Under the pieces are notes generated by a model, which worked only from the letters and a program-made list of their open reading frames with translations, had not been told where the DNA came from and did not search any database. This document shows, one piece after another, positions 14,431 to 27,600 of a stretch of DNA of 64,000 bases. Position 1 is the first letter of the stretch; every line of letters starts with the position of its first letter. The DNA comes from Bombus terrestris (lineage: Eukaryota; Arthropoda; Insecta; Hymenoptera; Apidae): positions 186,001 to 250,000 of the forward strand of contig NW_025963606.1 in the NCBI RefSeq assembly GCF_910591885.1. The letters are read 5' to 3'. A program made the translations under genes and the position numbers.

Positions 14431-15900
14431 AACGTGGGACAACGTGGGAAACCATGGAACAACGTGGGACAACGTGGGACATCGTGGGACAACGTGGGAC
14501 AACGTGGGACAACGTGGGAAACCATGGAACAACGTGGGACAACGTGGGACACCGTTGGACATCGTTGGACATCGTTGGACACCGTGGGACAACGTGGGAC
14601 AACGTGGGAAAACGTGGGACAACGTGGGACACCGTTGGACATCGCTGGACACCGTTGGACATCGCTGGACACCGTTGGACATCGTTGGACACCGTGGGAC
14701 AACGTGGGACAACGTGGGACCACGTGGGACAACGTGGGACAACGTGGGACAACGTGGGACAACGTGGGACATCGTGGGACAACGTGGGACAACGTGGGAC
14801 AACGTGGGACAACGTGGGACAACGTGGGAAACCATGGAACAACGTGGGACAACGTGGGACACCGTTGGACAACGTGGGACAACGTGGGACAACGTGGGAC
14901 AACGTGGGACAACGTGGGACAACGTGGGACAACGTGGGACAACGTGGGACAACGTGGGACAACGTGGGACCACGTGGGACAACGTGGGACAACGTGGGAC
15001 AACGTGGGACAACGTGGGACATCGTGGGACTACGTGGGACAACGTGGGACAACGTGGGACAACGTGGGACAACGTGGGACACCGTTGGACACCGTTGGAC
15101 ACCGTTGGACACCGTTGGACATCGTTGGACACCGTGGGACAACGTGGGACAACGTGGGACAACGTGGGAAACCATGGAACAACGTGGGACAACGCGGGAC
15201 ACCGTTGGACATCGTTGGACATCGTTGGACACCGTGGGACAACGTGGGACAACGTGGGAAAACGTGGGACAACGTGGGACACCGTTGGACATCGCTGGAC
15301 ACCGTTGGACATCGTTGGACACCGTGGGACAACGTGGGACAACGTGGGACAACGTGGGACAACGTGGGACAACGTGGGACAACGTGGGACAACGTGGGAA
15401 AACGTGGGACAACGTGGGACACCGTTGGACATCGCTGGACACCGTTGGACATCGTTGGACACCGTGGGACAACGTGGGACAACGTGGGACAACGTGGGAC
15501 AACGTGGGACAACGTGGGACAACGTGGGACAACGTGGGACAACGTGGGACAACGTGGGACAACGTGGGACAACGTGGGACAACGTGGGACATCGTGGGAC
15601 AACGTGGGACAACGTGGGACAACGTGGGACAACGTGGGACATCGTTGGACACCGTTGGACACCGTGGGACAACGTGGGACAACGTGGGACAACGTGGGAC
15701 AACGTGGGACAACGTGGGACAACGTGGGACACCGTTGGACATCGTTGGACATCGTTGGACACCGTGGGACAACGTGGGACAACGTGGGACAACGTGGGAA
15801 ACCATGGAACAACGTGGGACAACGTGGGACAACGTGGGACAACGTGGGACAACGTGGGACAACGTGGGACAACGTGGGACAACGTGGGACAACGTGGGAC
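14431..15900. repeat. HOR segment, copy of 16731-18220
   Basis: The segment matches 16731-18220 at an offset of 2,300-2,320 bp: G 14451/16751, G 14521/16821, I 14721/17021, I 14971/17271, T 15031/17331. Both copies carry the doubled B-H-B-H-B-C string. Confidence 0.75.
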
Positions 15901-16730
15901 AACGTGGGACAACGTGGGACAACGTGGGACAACGTGGGACAACGTGGGACAACGTGGGACACCGTTGGACATCGTTGGACACCGTGGGACAACGTGGGAC
16001 AACGTGGGACAACGTGGGACACCGTTGGACACCGTTGGACACCGTTGGACACCGTTGGACATCGTTGGACACCGTGGGACAACGTGGGACAACGTGGGAC
16101 AACGTGGGAAACCATGGAACAACGTGGGACAACGTGGGAAACCATGGAACAACGTGGGACAACGTGGGACACCGTTGGACACCGTTGGACATCGTTGGAC
16201 ACCGTGGGACAACGTGGGACAACGTGGGACAACGTGGGACAACGTGGGACAACGTGGGACAACGTGGGACAACGTGGGACATCGTGGGACAACGTGGGAC
16301 AACGTGGGACCACGTGGGACACCGTTGGACACCGTTGCACACCGTTGGACACCGTTGGACATCGTTGGACACCGTGGGACAACGTGGGACAACGTGGGAC
16401 AACGTGGGACATCGTGGGACAACGTGGGACAACGTGGGACCACGTGGGACACCGTTGGACATCGTTGGACACCGTGGGACAACGTGGGACAACGTGGGAC
16501 AACGTGGGACACCGTTGGACACCGTTGGACACCGTTGGACACCGTTGGACATCGTTGGACACCGTGGGACAACGTGGGACAACGTGGGACAACGTGGGAA
16601 ACCATGGAACAACGTGGGACAACGTGGGACACCGTTGGACATCGTTGGACAACGTGGGACAACGTGGGACAACGTGGGACAACGTGGGACAACGTGGGAC
16701 AACGTGGGACATCGTGGGACAACGTGGGAC

Positions 16731-18220
16731 AACGTGGGACAACGTGGGAAACCATGGAACAACGTGGGACAACGTGGGACATCGTGGGACAACGTGGGAC
16801 AACGTGGGACAACGTGGGAAACCATGGAACAACGTGGGACAACGTGGGACACCGTTGGACATCGTTGGACATCGTTGGACACCGTGGGACAACGTGGGAC
16901 AACGTGGGAAAACGTGGGACAACGTGGGACACCGTTGGACATCGCTGGACACCGTTGGACATCGCTGGACACCGTTGGACATCGTTGGACACCGTGGGAC
17001 AACGTGGGACAACGTGGGACCACGTGGGACAACGTGGGACAACGTGGGACAACGTGGGACAACGTGGGACATCGTGGGACAACGTGGGACAACGTGGGAC
17101 AACGTGGGACAACGTGGGACAACGTGGGAAACCATGGAACAACGTGGGACAACGTGGGACACCGTTGGACAACGTGGGACAACGTGGGACAACGTGGGAC
17201 AACGTGGGACAACGTGGGACAACGTGGGACAACGTGGGACAACGTGGGACAACGTGGGACAACGTGGGACCACGTGGGACAACGTGGGACAACGTGGGAC
17301 AACGTGGGACAACGTGGGACATCGTGGGACTACGTGGGACAACGTGGGACAACGTGGGACAACGTGGGACAACGTGGGACACCGTTGGACACCGTTGGAC
17401 ACCGTTGGACACCGTTGGACATCGTTGGACACCGTGGGACAACGTGGGACAACGTGGGACAACGTGGGAAACCATGGAACAACGTGGGACAACGTGGGAC
17501 ACCGTTGGACATCGTTGGACATCGTTGGACACCGTGGGACAACGTGGGACAACGTGGGAAAACGTGGGACAACGTGGGACACCGTTGGACATCGCTGGAC
17601 ACCGTTGGACATCGTTGGACACCGTGGGACAACGTGGGACAACGTGGGACAACGTGGGACAACGTGGGACAACGTGGGACAACGTGGGACAACGTGGGAC
17701 AACGTGGGAAAACGTGGGACAACGTGGGACACCGTTGGACATCGCTGGACACCGTTGGACATCGTTGGACACCGTGGGACAACGTGGGACAACGTGGGAC
17801 AACGTGGGACAACGTGGGACAACGTGGGACAACGTGGGACAACGTGGGACAACGTGGGACAACGTGGGACAACGTGGGACAACGTGGGACAACGTGGGAC
17901 ATCGTGGGACAACGTGGGACAACGTGGGACAACGTGGGACAACGTGGGACATCGTTGGACACCGTTGGACACCGTGGGACAACGTGGGACAACGTGGGAC
18001 AACGTGGGACAACGTGGGACAACGTGGGACAACGTGGGACAACGTGGGACACCGTTGGACATCGTTGGACATCGTTGGACACCGTGGGACAACGTGGGAC
18101 AACGTGGGACAACGTGGGAAACCATGGAACAACGTGGGACAACGTGGGACAACGTGGGACAACGTGGGACAACGTGGGACAACGTGGGACAACGTGGGAC
18201 AACGTGGGACAACGTGGGAC
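16731..18220. repeat. HOR segment, second copy of 14431-15900
   Basis: This is the partner of 14431-15900, with two single-unit insertions relative to it by the F unit at 18111. Confidence 0.75.
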
Positions 18221-18620
18221 AACGTGGGACAACGTGGGACATCGTGGGACAACGTGGGACAACGTGGGACAACGTGGGACAACGTGGGACATCGTTGGAC
18301 ACCGTTGGACACCGTGGGACAACGTGGGACAACGTGGGACAACGTGGGACAACGTGGGACAACGTGGGACAACGTGGGACAACGTGGGACGACGTGGGAC
18401 AACGTGGGACAACGTGGGACAACGTGGGACAACGTGGGACATCGTGGGACAACGTGGGACAACGTGGGACAACGTGGGACAACGTGGGACACCGTTGGAC
18501 ATCGTTGGACACCGTGGGACAACGTGGGACAACGTGGGACAACGTGGGACACCGTTGGACACCGTTGGACACCGTTGGACATCGTTGGACACCGTGGGAC
18601 AACGTGGGACAACGTGGGAC

Positions 18621-18960
18621 AACGTGGGAAACCATGGAACAACGTGGGACAACGTGGGAAACCATGGAACAACGTGGGACAACGTGGGACACCGTTGGAC
18701 ATCGTTGGACAACGTGGGACAACGTGGGACAACGTGGGACAACGTGGGACAACGTGGGACAACGTGGGACAACGTGGGACACCGTTGGACACCGTGGGAC
18801 ACCGTTGGACACCGTTGGACATCGTTGGACACCGTGGGACAACGTGGGACAACGTGGGACAACGTGGGACAACGTGGGACAACGTGGGACAACGTGGGAC
18901 AACGTGGGACAACGTGGGACAACGTGGGACAACGTGGGACAACGTGGGACATCGTTTGAC
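18621..18960. repeat. HOR segment, second copy of 11751-12090
   Basis: This is the partner of 11751-12090. It ends with atcgtttgac, which places a TGA in one plus-strand frame. Confidence 0.75.
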
Positions 18961-19240
18961 AACGTGGGACAACGTGGGACAACGTGGGACAACGTGGGAC
19001 AACGTGGGACAACGTGGGACACCGTTGGACACCGTGGGACACCGTTGGACACCGTTGGACATCGTTGGACACCGTGGGACAACGTGGGACAACGTGGGAC
19101 AACGTGGGACAACGTGGGACAACGTGGGACAACGTGGGACAACGTGGGACATCGTGGGACAACGTGGGACAACGTGGGACCACGTGGGACACCGTTGGAC
19201 ACCGTTGCACACCGTTGGACACCGTTGGACATCGTTGGAC

Positions 19241-20590
19241 ACCGTGGGACAACGTGGGACAACGTGGGACAACGTGGGAAACCATGGAACAACGTGGGAC
19301 AACGTGGGACACCGTTGGACATCGTTGGACATCGTTGGACACCGTGGGACAACGTGGGACAACGTGGGAAAACGTGGGACAACGTGGGACACCGTTGGAC
19401 ATCGCTGGACACCGTTGGACATCGTTGGACACCGTGGGACAACGTGGGACAACGTGGGACAACGTAGGACAACGTGGGACAACGTGGGACAACGTGGGAC
19501 AACGTGGGACAACGTGGGACAACGTGGGACATCGTGGGACAACGTGGGACAACGTGGGACAACGTGGGACAACGTGGGACATCGTTGGACACCGTTGGAC
19601 ACCGTGGGACAACGTGGGACAACGTGGGACAACGTGGGACAACGTGGGACAACGTGGGACAACGTGGGACAACGTGGGACAACGTGGGACAACGTGGGAC
19701 AACGTGGGACAACGTGGGACAACGTGGGACAACGTGGGACAACGTGGGACATCGTGGGACAACGTGGGACAACGTGGGACAACGTGGGCCAACGTGGGAC
19801 AACGTGGGACACCGTTGGACATCGTTGGACACCGTGGGACAACGTGGGACAACGTGGGACAACGTGGGACACCGTTGGACACCGTTGGACACCGTTGGAC
19901 ACCGTTGGACATCGTTGGACACCGTGGGACAACGTGGGACAACGTGGGACAACGTGGGAAACCATGGAACAACGTGGGACAACGTGGGACACCGTTGGAC
20001 ATCGTTGGACAACGTGGGACAACGTGGGACAACGTGGGACAACGTGGGACTACGTGGGACAACGTGGGACATCGTGGGACAACGTGGGACAACGTGGGAC
20101 AACGTGGGACAACGTGGGACATCGTTGGACACCGTGGGACAACGTGGGACAACGTGGGACAACGTGGGACAACGTGGGACAACGTGGGACATCGTGGGAC
20201 AACGTGGGACAACGTGGGACAACGTGGGACAACGTGGGACACCGTTGGACATCGTTGGACAACGTGGGACAACGTGGGACAACGTGGGACAACGTGGGAC
20301 AACGTGGGACAACGTGGGACACCGTTGGACACCGTGGGACACCGTTGGACACCGTTGGACATCGTTGGACACCGTGGGACAACGCGGGACAACGTGGGAC
20401 AACGTGGGACAACGTGGGACAACGTGGGACAACGTGGGACAACGTGGGACAACGTGGGACAACGTGGGACAACGTGGGACACCGTTGGACAACGTGGGAC
20501 ACCGTTGGACATCGTTGGACACCGTGGGACACCGTTGGACACCGTTGGACACCGTTGGACACCGTTGGACATCGTTGGACACCGTGGGAC
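19241..20590. repeat. J...L module, copy 1 of 4
   Basis: Order of landmarks: F-G (G 19281), F (19361), H (19401), J (19781), L (20381). The same order recurs at offsets of 11,000, 15,350 and about 24,130 bp. The J-to-L distance is 600 bp in the first three copies and 630 bp in the fourth. This copy has a private aacgtaggac at 19461 and tacgtgggac at 20051. Confidence 0.8.
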
Positions 20591-23500
20591 AACGTGGGAC
20601 AACGTGGGACAACGTGGGAAACCATGGAACAACGTGGGACAACGTGGGACATCGTTGGACATCGTTGGACATCGTTGGACACCGTGGGACAACGTGGGAC
20701 AACGTGGGACAACGTGGGACAACGTCGGACAACGTGGGACACCGTGGGACACCGTTGGACACCGTTGGACATCGTTGGACACCGTGGGACAACGTGGGAC
20801 AACGTGGGACAACGTGGGACATCGTGGGACAACGTGGGACAACGTGGGACAACGAGGGACACCGTGGGACAACGTGGGACAACGTGGGACAACGTGGGAC
20901 AACGTGGGACATCGTGGGACAACGTGGGACAACGTGGGACAACGTGGGACAACGTGGGACAACGTGGGACACCGTTGGACACCGTGGGACACCGTTGGAC
21001 ACCGTTGGACATCGTTGGACACCGTGGGACAACGTGGGACAACGTGGGACAACGTGGGACAACGTGGGACATCGTGGGACAACGTGGGACAACGTGGGAC
21101 AACGTGGGACAACGTGGGACAACGTGGGACAACGTGGGACAACGTGGGACAACGTGGGACAACGTGGGACAACGTGGGACAACGTGGGACAACGTGGGAC
21201 AACGTGGGACACCGTTGGACATCGTTGGACATCGTTGGACACCGTGGGACAACGTGGGACAACGTGGGACAACGTGGGACAACGTGGGACAACGTGGGAC
21301 AACGTGGGACAACGTGGGACATCGTGGGACAACGTGGGACAACGTGGGACAACGTGGGACAACGTGGGACACCGTTGGACATCGTTGGACACCGTGGGAC
21401 AACGTGGGACACCGTTGGACATCGTTGGACACCGTGGGACAACGTGGGACAACGTGGGACAACTTGGGACACCGTTGGACACCGTTGGACACCGTGGGAC
21501 AACGTGGGACACCGTTGGACAACGTGGGACACCGTTGGACAACGTGGGACACCGTTGGACATCGTTGGACACCGTGGGACAACGTGGGACACCGTTGGAC
21601 ATCGTTGGACACCGTGGGACAACGTGGGACAACGTGGGACAACGTGGGACAACGTGGGACAACGTGGGACAACGTGGGACACCGTTGGACACCGTGGGAC
21701 ACCGTTGGACACCGTTGGACATCGTTGGACACCGTGGGACAACGCGGGACAACGTGGGACAACGTGGGACAACGTGGGACAACGTGGGACAACGTGGGAC
21801 AACGTGGGACAACGTGGGACAACGTGGGACAACGTGGGACAACGTGGGACACCGTTGGACAACGTGGGACACCGTTGGACATCGTTGGACACCGTGGGAC
21901 ACCGTTGGACACCGTTGGACACCGTTGGACACCGTTGGATATCGTTGGACACCGTGGGACAACGTGGGACAACGTGGGTCAACGTGGGAAACCATGGAAC
22001 AACGTGGGACAACGTGGGACACCGTTGGACATCGTTGGACATCGTTGGACACCGTGGGACAACGTGGGACAACGTGGGACAACGTGGGACAACGTGGGAC
22101 AACGTGGGACAACGTGGGACAACGTGGGACATCGTGGGACAACGTGGGACAACGTGGGACAACGTGGGACAACGTGGGACACCGTTGGACATCGTTGGAC
22201 ACCGTGGGACAACGTGGGACACCGTTGGACATCGTTGGACACCGTGGGACAACGTGGGACAACGTGGGACAACTTGGGACACCGTTGGACACCGTTGGAC
22301 ACCGTGGGACAACGTGGGACACCGTTGGACAACGTGGGACACCGTTGGACAACGTGGGACACCGTTGGACATCGTTGGACACCGTGGGACAACGTGGGAC
22401 ACCGTTGGACATCGTTGGACACCGTGGGACAACGTGGGACAACGTGGGACAACTTGGGACACCGTTGGACACCGTTGGACACCGTTGGACACCGTTGGAC
22501 AACGTGGGACAACGTGGGACACCGTTGGACACCGTTGGACACCGTTGGACATCGTTGGACACCGTGGGACAACGTGGGACAACGTGGGACAACGTGGGAA
22601 ACCATGGAACAACGTGGGACAACGTGGGACACCGTTGGACATCGTTGGACAACGTGGGACAACGTGGGACAACGTGGGACAACGTGGGACAACGTGGGAC
22701 AACGTGGGACACCGTTCGACATCGTTGGACAACGTGGGACAACGTGGGACAACGTGGGACAACGTGGGACAACGTGGGACAACGTGGGACAACGTGGGAC
22801 ACCGTTGGACACCGTGGGACACCGTTGGACACCGTTGGACACCGTTGGACATCGTTGGACACCGTGGGACAACGTGGGACAACGTGGGACAACGTGGGAC
22901 AACGTGGGAAACCATGGAACAACGTGGGACAACGTGGGACACCGTTGGACATCGTTGGACATCGTTGGACACCGTGGGACAACGTGGGACAACGTGGGAA
23001 AACGTGGGACAACGTGGGACACCGTGGGACACCGTGGGACAACGTGGGACAACGTGGGACCACGTGGGACAACGTGGGACAACGTGGGACAACGTGGGAC
23101 AACGTGGGACAACGTGGGACAACGTGGGACACCGTTGGACACCGTTGGACACCGTTGGACACCGTTGGACATCGTTGGACACCGTGGGACAACGTGGGAC
23201 AACGTGGGACAACGTGGGAAACCATGGAACAACGTGGGACAACGTGGGACACCGTTGGACATCGTTGGACATCGTTGGACACCGTGGGACAACGTGGGAC
23301 AACGTGGGAAAACGTGGGACAACGTGGGACACCGTTGGACATCGCTGGACACCGTTGGACATCGTTGGACACCGTGGGACAACGTGGGACAACGTGGGAC
23401 AACGTGGGACAACGCGGGACAACGTGGGACAACGTGGGACAACGTGGGACAACGTGGGACAACGTGGGACAACGTGGGACAACGTGGGACATCGTGGGAC

Positions 23501-24380
23501 AACGTGGGACAACGTGGGACAACGTGGGACAACGTGGGACAACGTGGGACACCGTTGGACACCGTTGGACACCGTTGGACACCGTTGGACATCGTTGGAC
23601 ACCGTGGGACAACGTGGGACAACGTGGGACAACGTGGGAAACCATGGAACAACGTGGGACAACGTGGGACACCGTTGGACATCGTTGGACATCGTTGGAC
23701 ACCGTGGGACAACGTGGGACAACGTGGGAAAACGTGGGACAACGTGGGACACCGTTGGACATCGCTGGACACTGTTGGACATCGTTGGACACCGTGGGAC
23801 AACGTGGGACAACGTGGGACAACGTGGGACAACGTGGGACAACGTGGGACAACGTGGGACAACGTGGGACAACGTGGGAAAACGTGGGACAACGTGGGAC
23901 ACCGTTGGACATCGCTGGACACCGTTGGACATCGTTGGACACCGTGGGACAACGTGGGACAACGTGGGACAACGTGGGACAACGTGGGACAACGTGGGAC
24001 AACGTGGGACAACGTGGGACAACGTGGGACAACGTGGGACAACGTGGGACAACGTGGGACAACGTGGGACAACGTGGGACAACGTGGGACAACGTGGGAC
24101 AACGTGGGACACCGTTGGACACCGTTGGACACCGTTGGACACCGTTGGACATCGTTGGACACCGTGGGACAACGTGGGACAACGTGGGACAACGTGGGAA
24201 ACCATGGAACAACGTGGGACAACGTGGGACATCGTGGGACAACGTGGGACAACGTGGGACAACGTGGGAAACCATGGAACAACGTGGGACAACGTGGGAC
24301 ACCGTTGGACATCGTTGGACATCGTTGGACACCGTGGGACAACGTGGGACAACGTGGGAAAACGTGGGACAACGTGGGAC

Positions 24381-24480
24381 ACCGTTGGACATCGCTGGAC
24401 ACCGTTGGACATCGCTGGACACCGTTGGACATCGCTGGACACCGTTGGACATCGCTGGACACCGTTGGACATCGTTGGAC
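24381..24480. repeat. Expanded B-H dimer (20-bp period, four copies)
   Basis: The run reads B-H-B-H-B-H-B-H-B-C, that is accgttggac followed by atcgctggac four times. Elsewhere the string is B-H-B-C-D or, at several sites (for example 8271, 10241, 14631, 16931, 25671, 61301), B-H-B-H-B-C. This is a local slippage or exchange gain of a two-unit period. Confidence 0.9.
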
Positions 24481-26150
24481 ACCGTGGGACAACGTGGGAC
24501 AACGTGGGACCACGTGGGACAACGTGGGACAACGTGGGACAACGTGGGACAACGTGGGACATCGTGGGACAACGTGGGACAACGTGGGACAACGTGGGAC
24601 AACGTGGGACAACGTGGGAAACCATGGAACAACGTGGGACAACGTGGGACACCGTTGGACAACGTGGGACAACGTGGGACAACGTGGGACAACGTGGGAC
24701 AACGTGGGACAACGTGGGACACCGTTGGACATCGTTGGACACCGTGGGACAACGTGGGACAACGTGGGACAACGTGGGACAACGTGGGACAACGTGGGAC
24801 ACCGTTGGACATCGTTGGACACCGTGGGACAACGTGGGACAACGTGGGCCAACGTGGGACACCGTTGGACACCGTTGGACACCGTTGGACACCGTTGGAC
24901 ATCGTTGGACACCGTGGGACAACGTGGGTCAACGTGGGACAACGTGGGAAACCATGGAACAACGTGGGACAACGTGGGACACCGTTGGACATCGTTGGAC
25001 AACGTGGGACAACGTGGGACAACGTGGGACAACGTGGGACAACGTGGGACAACGTGGGACATCGTGGGACAACGTGGGACAACGTGGGACCACGTGGGAC
25101 ACCGTTGGACACCGTTGGACACCGTTGGACACCGTTGGACATCGTTGGACAACGTGGGACAACGTGGGACAACGTGGGACAACGTGGGACAACGTGGGAC
25201 ATCGTGGGACAACGTGGGACAACGTGGGACAACGTGGGACAACGTGGGACATCGTTGGACACCGTGGGACAACGTGGGACACCGTTGGACATCGCTGGAC
25301 ACCGTTGGACATCGTTGGACACCATGGGACAACGTGGGACAACGTGGGACAACGTGGGACAACGTGGGACAACGTGGGACAACGTGGGACAACGTGGGAC
25401 AACGTGGGACAACGTGGGACAACGTGGGACAACGTGGGACAACGTGGGACAACGTGGGACAACGTGGGACAACGTGGGACATCGTGGGACAACGTGGGAC
25501 AACGTGGGACAACGTGGGACAACGTGGGACAACGTGGGACAACGTGGGACATCGTTGGACACCGTTGGACACCGTGGGACAACGTGGGACAACGTGGGAC
25601 AACGTGGGACAACGTGGGACAACGTGGGACAACGTGGGACAACGTGGGACAACGTGGGACACCGTTGGACATCGCTGGACACCGTTGGACATCGCTGGAC
25701 ACCGTTGGACATCGTTGGACACCGTGGGACAACGTGGGACAACGTGGGACCACGTGGGACAACGTGGGACAACGTGGGACAACGTGGGACAACGTGGGAC
25801 ATCGTGGGACAACGTGGGACAACGTGGGACAACGTGGGACAACGTGGGACAACGTGGGAAACCATGGAACAACGTGGGACAACGTGGGACATCGTGGGAC
25901 AACGTGGGACAACGTGGGACAACGTGGGACAACGTGGGACAACGTGGGAAACCATGGAACAACGTGGGACAACGTGGGACAACGTGGGACAACGTGGGAC
26001 AACGTGGGACAACGTGGGACACCGTTGGACATCGTTGGACACCGTGGGACAACGTGGGACAACGTGGGACAACGTGGGACAACGTGGGACAACGTGGGAC
26101 ACCGTTGGACATCGTTGGACACCGTGGGACAACGTGGGACAACGTGGGCC

Positions 26151-27120
26151 AACCTGGGACACCGTTGGACACCGTTGGACACCGTTGGACACCGTTGGAC
26201 ATCGTTGGACACCGTGGGACAACGTGGGTCAACGTGGGACAACGTGGGAAACCATGGAACAACGTGGGACAACGTGGGACACCGTTGGACATCGTTGGAC
26301 AACGTGGGACAACGTGGGACAACGTGGGACAACGTGGGACAACGTGGGACAACGTGGGACATCGTTGGACACCGTGGGACAACGTGGGACACCGTTGGAC
26401 ATCGCTGGACACCGTTGGACATCGTTGGACATCGTTGGACACCGTGGGACAACGTGGGTCAACGTGGGACAACGTGGGAAACCATGGAACAACGTGGGAC
26501 AACGTGGGACAACGTGGGACAACGTGGGACAACGTGGGACATCGTGGGACAACGTGGGACAACGTGGGACAACGTGGGACAACGTGGGACATCGTTGGAC
26601 ACCGTGGGACAACGTGGGACACCGTTGGACATCGCTGGACACCGTTGGACATCGTTGGACACCGTGGGACAACGTGGGACAACGTGGGACAACGTGGGAC
26701 AACGTGGGACAACGTGGGACAACGTGGGACAACGTGGGACAACGTGGGACAACGTGGGACAACGTGGGACAACGTGGGACAACGTGGGACAACGTGGGAC
26801 AACGTGGGACAACGTGGGACATCGTGGGACAACGTGGGACAACGTGGGACAACGTGGGACAACGTGGGACAACGTGGGACAACGTGGGACATCGTTGGAC
26901 ACCGTTGGACACCGTGGGACAACGTGGGACAACGTGGGACAACGTGGGACAACGTGGGACAACGTGGGACAACGTGGGACAACGTGGGACACCGTTGGAC
27001 ATCGTTGGACACCGTGGGACAACGTGGGACAACGTGGGACAACGTGGGACAACGTGGGACAACGTGGGACACCGTTGGACATCGTTGGACACCGTGGGAC
27101 AACGTGGGACAACGTGGGCC
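26151..27120. repeat. K-to-K interval of 970 bp outside domain 4
   Basis: J-K pairs at 26141 and 27111 bracket a 970-bp interval. This is the same spacing as several K pairs in 48.9-64 kb (49411-50381, 54811-55791, 61721-62701). It suggests the domain 4 module was derived from, or moved to, this site. Confidence 0.7.
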
Positions 27121-27590
27121 AACCTGGGACACCGTTGGACACCGTTGGACACCGTTGGACACCGTTGGACATCGTTGGACACCGTGGGACAACGTGGGAC
27201 AACGTGGGACAACGTGGGAAACCATGGAACAACGTGGGACAACGTGGGACACCGTTGGACATCGTTGGACAACGTGGGACAACGTGGGACAACGTGGGAC
27301 AACGTGGGACAACGTGGGACAACGTGGGACACCGTTGGACACCGTTGGACACCGTTGGACACCGTTGGACATCGTTGGACACCGTGGGACAACGTGGGAC
27401 AACGTGGGACAACGTGGGACAACGTGGGACAACGTGGGACAACGTGGGACAACGTGGGACATCGTGGGACAACGTGGGACAACGTGGGACCACGTGGGAC
27501 ACCGTTGGACACCGTTGGACACCGTTGGACACCGTTGGACATCGTTGGACACCGTGGGACAACGTGGGACAACGTGGGACAACGTGGGAA

Positions 27591-27600
27591 ACCGTGGAAC
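27591..27600. repeat. CpG-bearing form of unit G (accgtggaac), second case
   Basis: Same variant as at 13881, in a different module. The tandem partner at 31771 reads accatggaac. Confidence 0.8.

Larger units (their letters stand above)
13151..15910. repeat. HOR segment, second copy of 4731-7500
   Basis: This is the partner of 4731-7500. Private differences include accgtggaac at 13881 where the first copy has accatggaac, aacgtgggat at 14051, and L at 15191. Confidence 0.8.
1..19460. repeat. HOR domain 1 (H- and T-rich modules)
   Basis: This stretch is set apart by frequent B-H-B-C-D strings, by unit T (tacgtgggac) directly after E at 6621, 8671, 10441, 15031 and 17331, by M (gacgtgggac) at 6851, 7661, 8901, 9641, 11511 and 18391, and by atcgtgggag at 131, 2241 and 4091. 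Unit K is absent. Several modules of 0.3 to 2.8 kb are repeated within the domain; the clearest are listed separately. The right edge is set at the aacgtaggac unit (19461), just before the first J...L module becomes clear, and is approximate. Confidence 0.7.
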
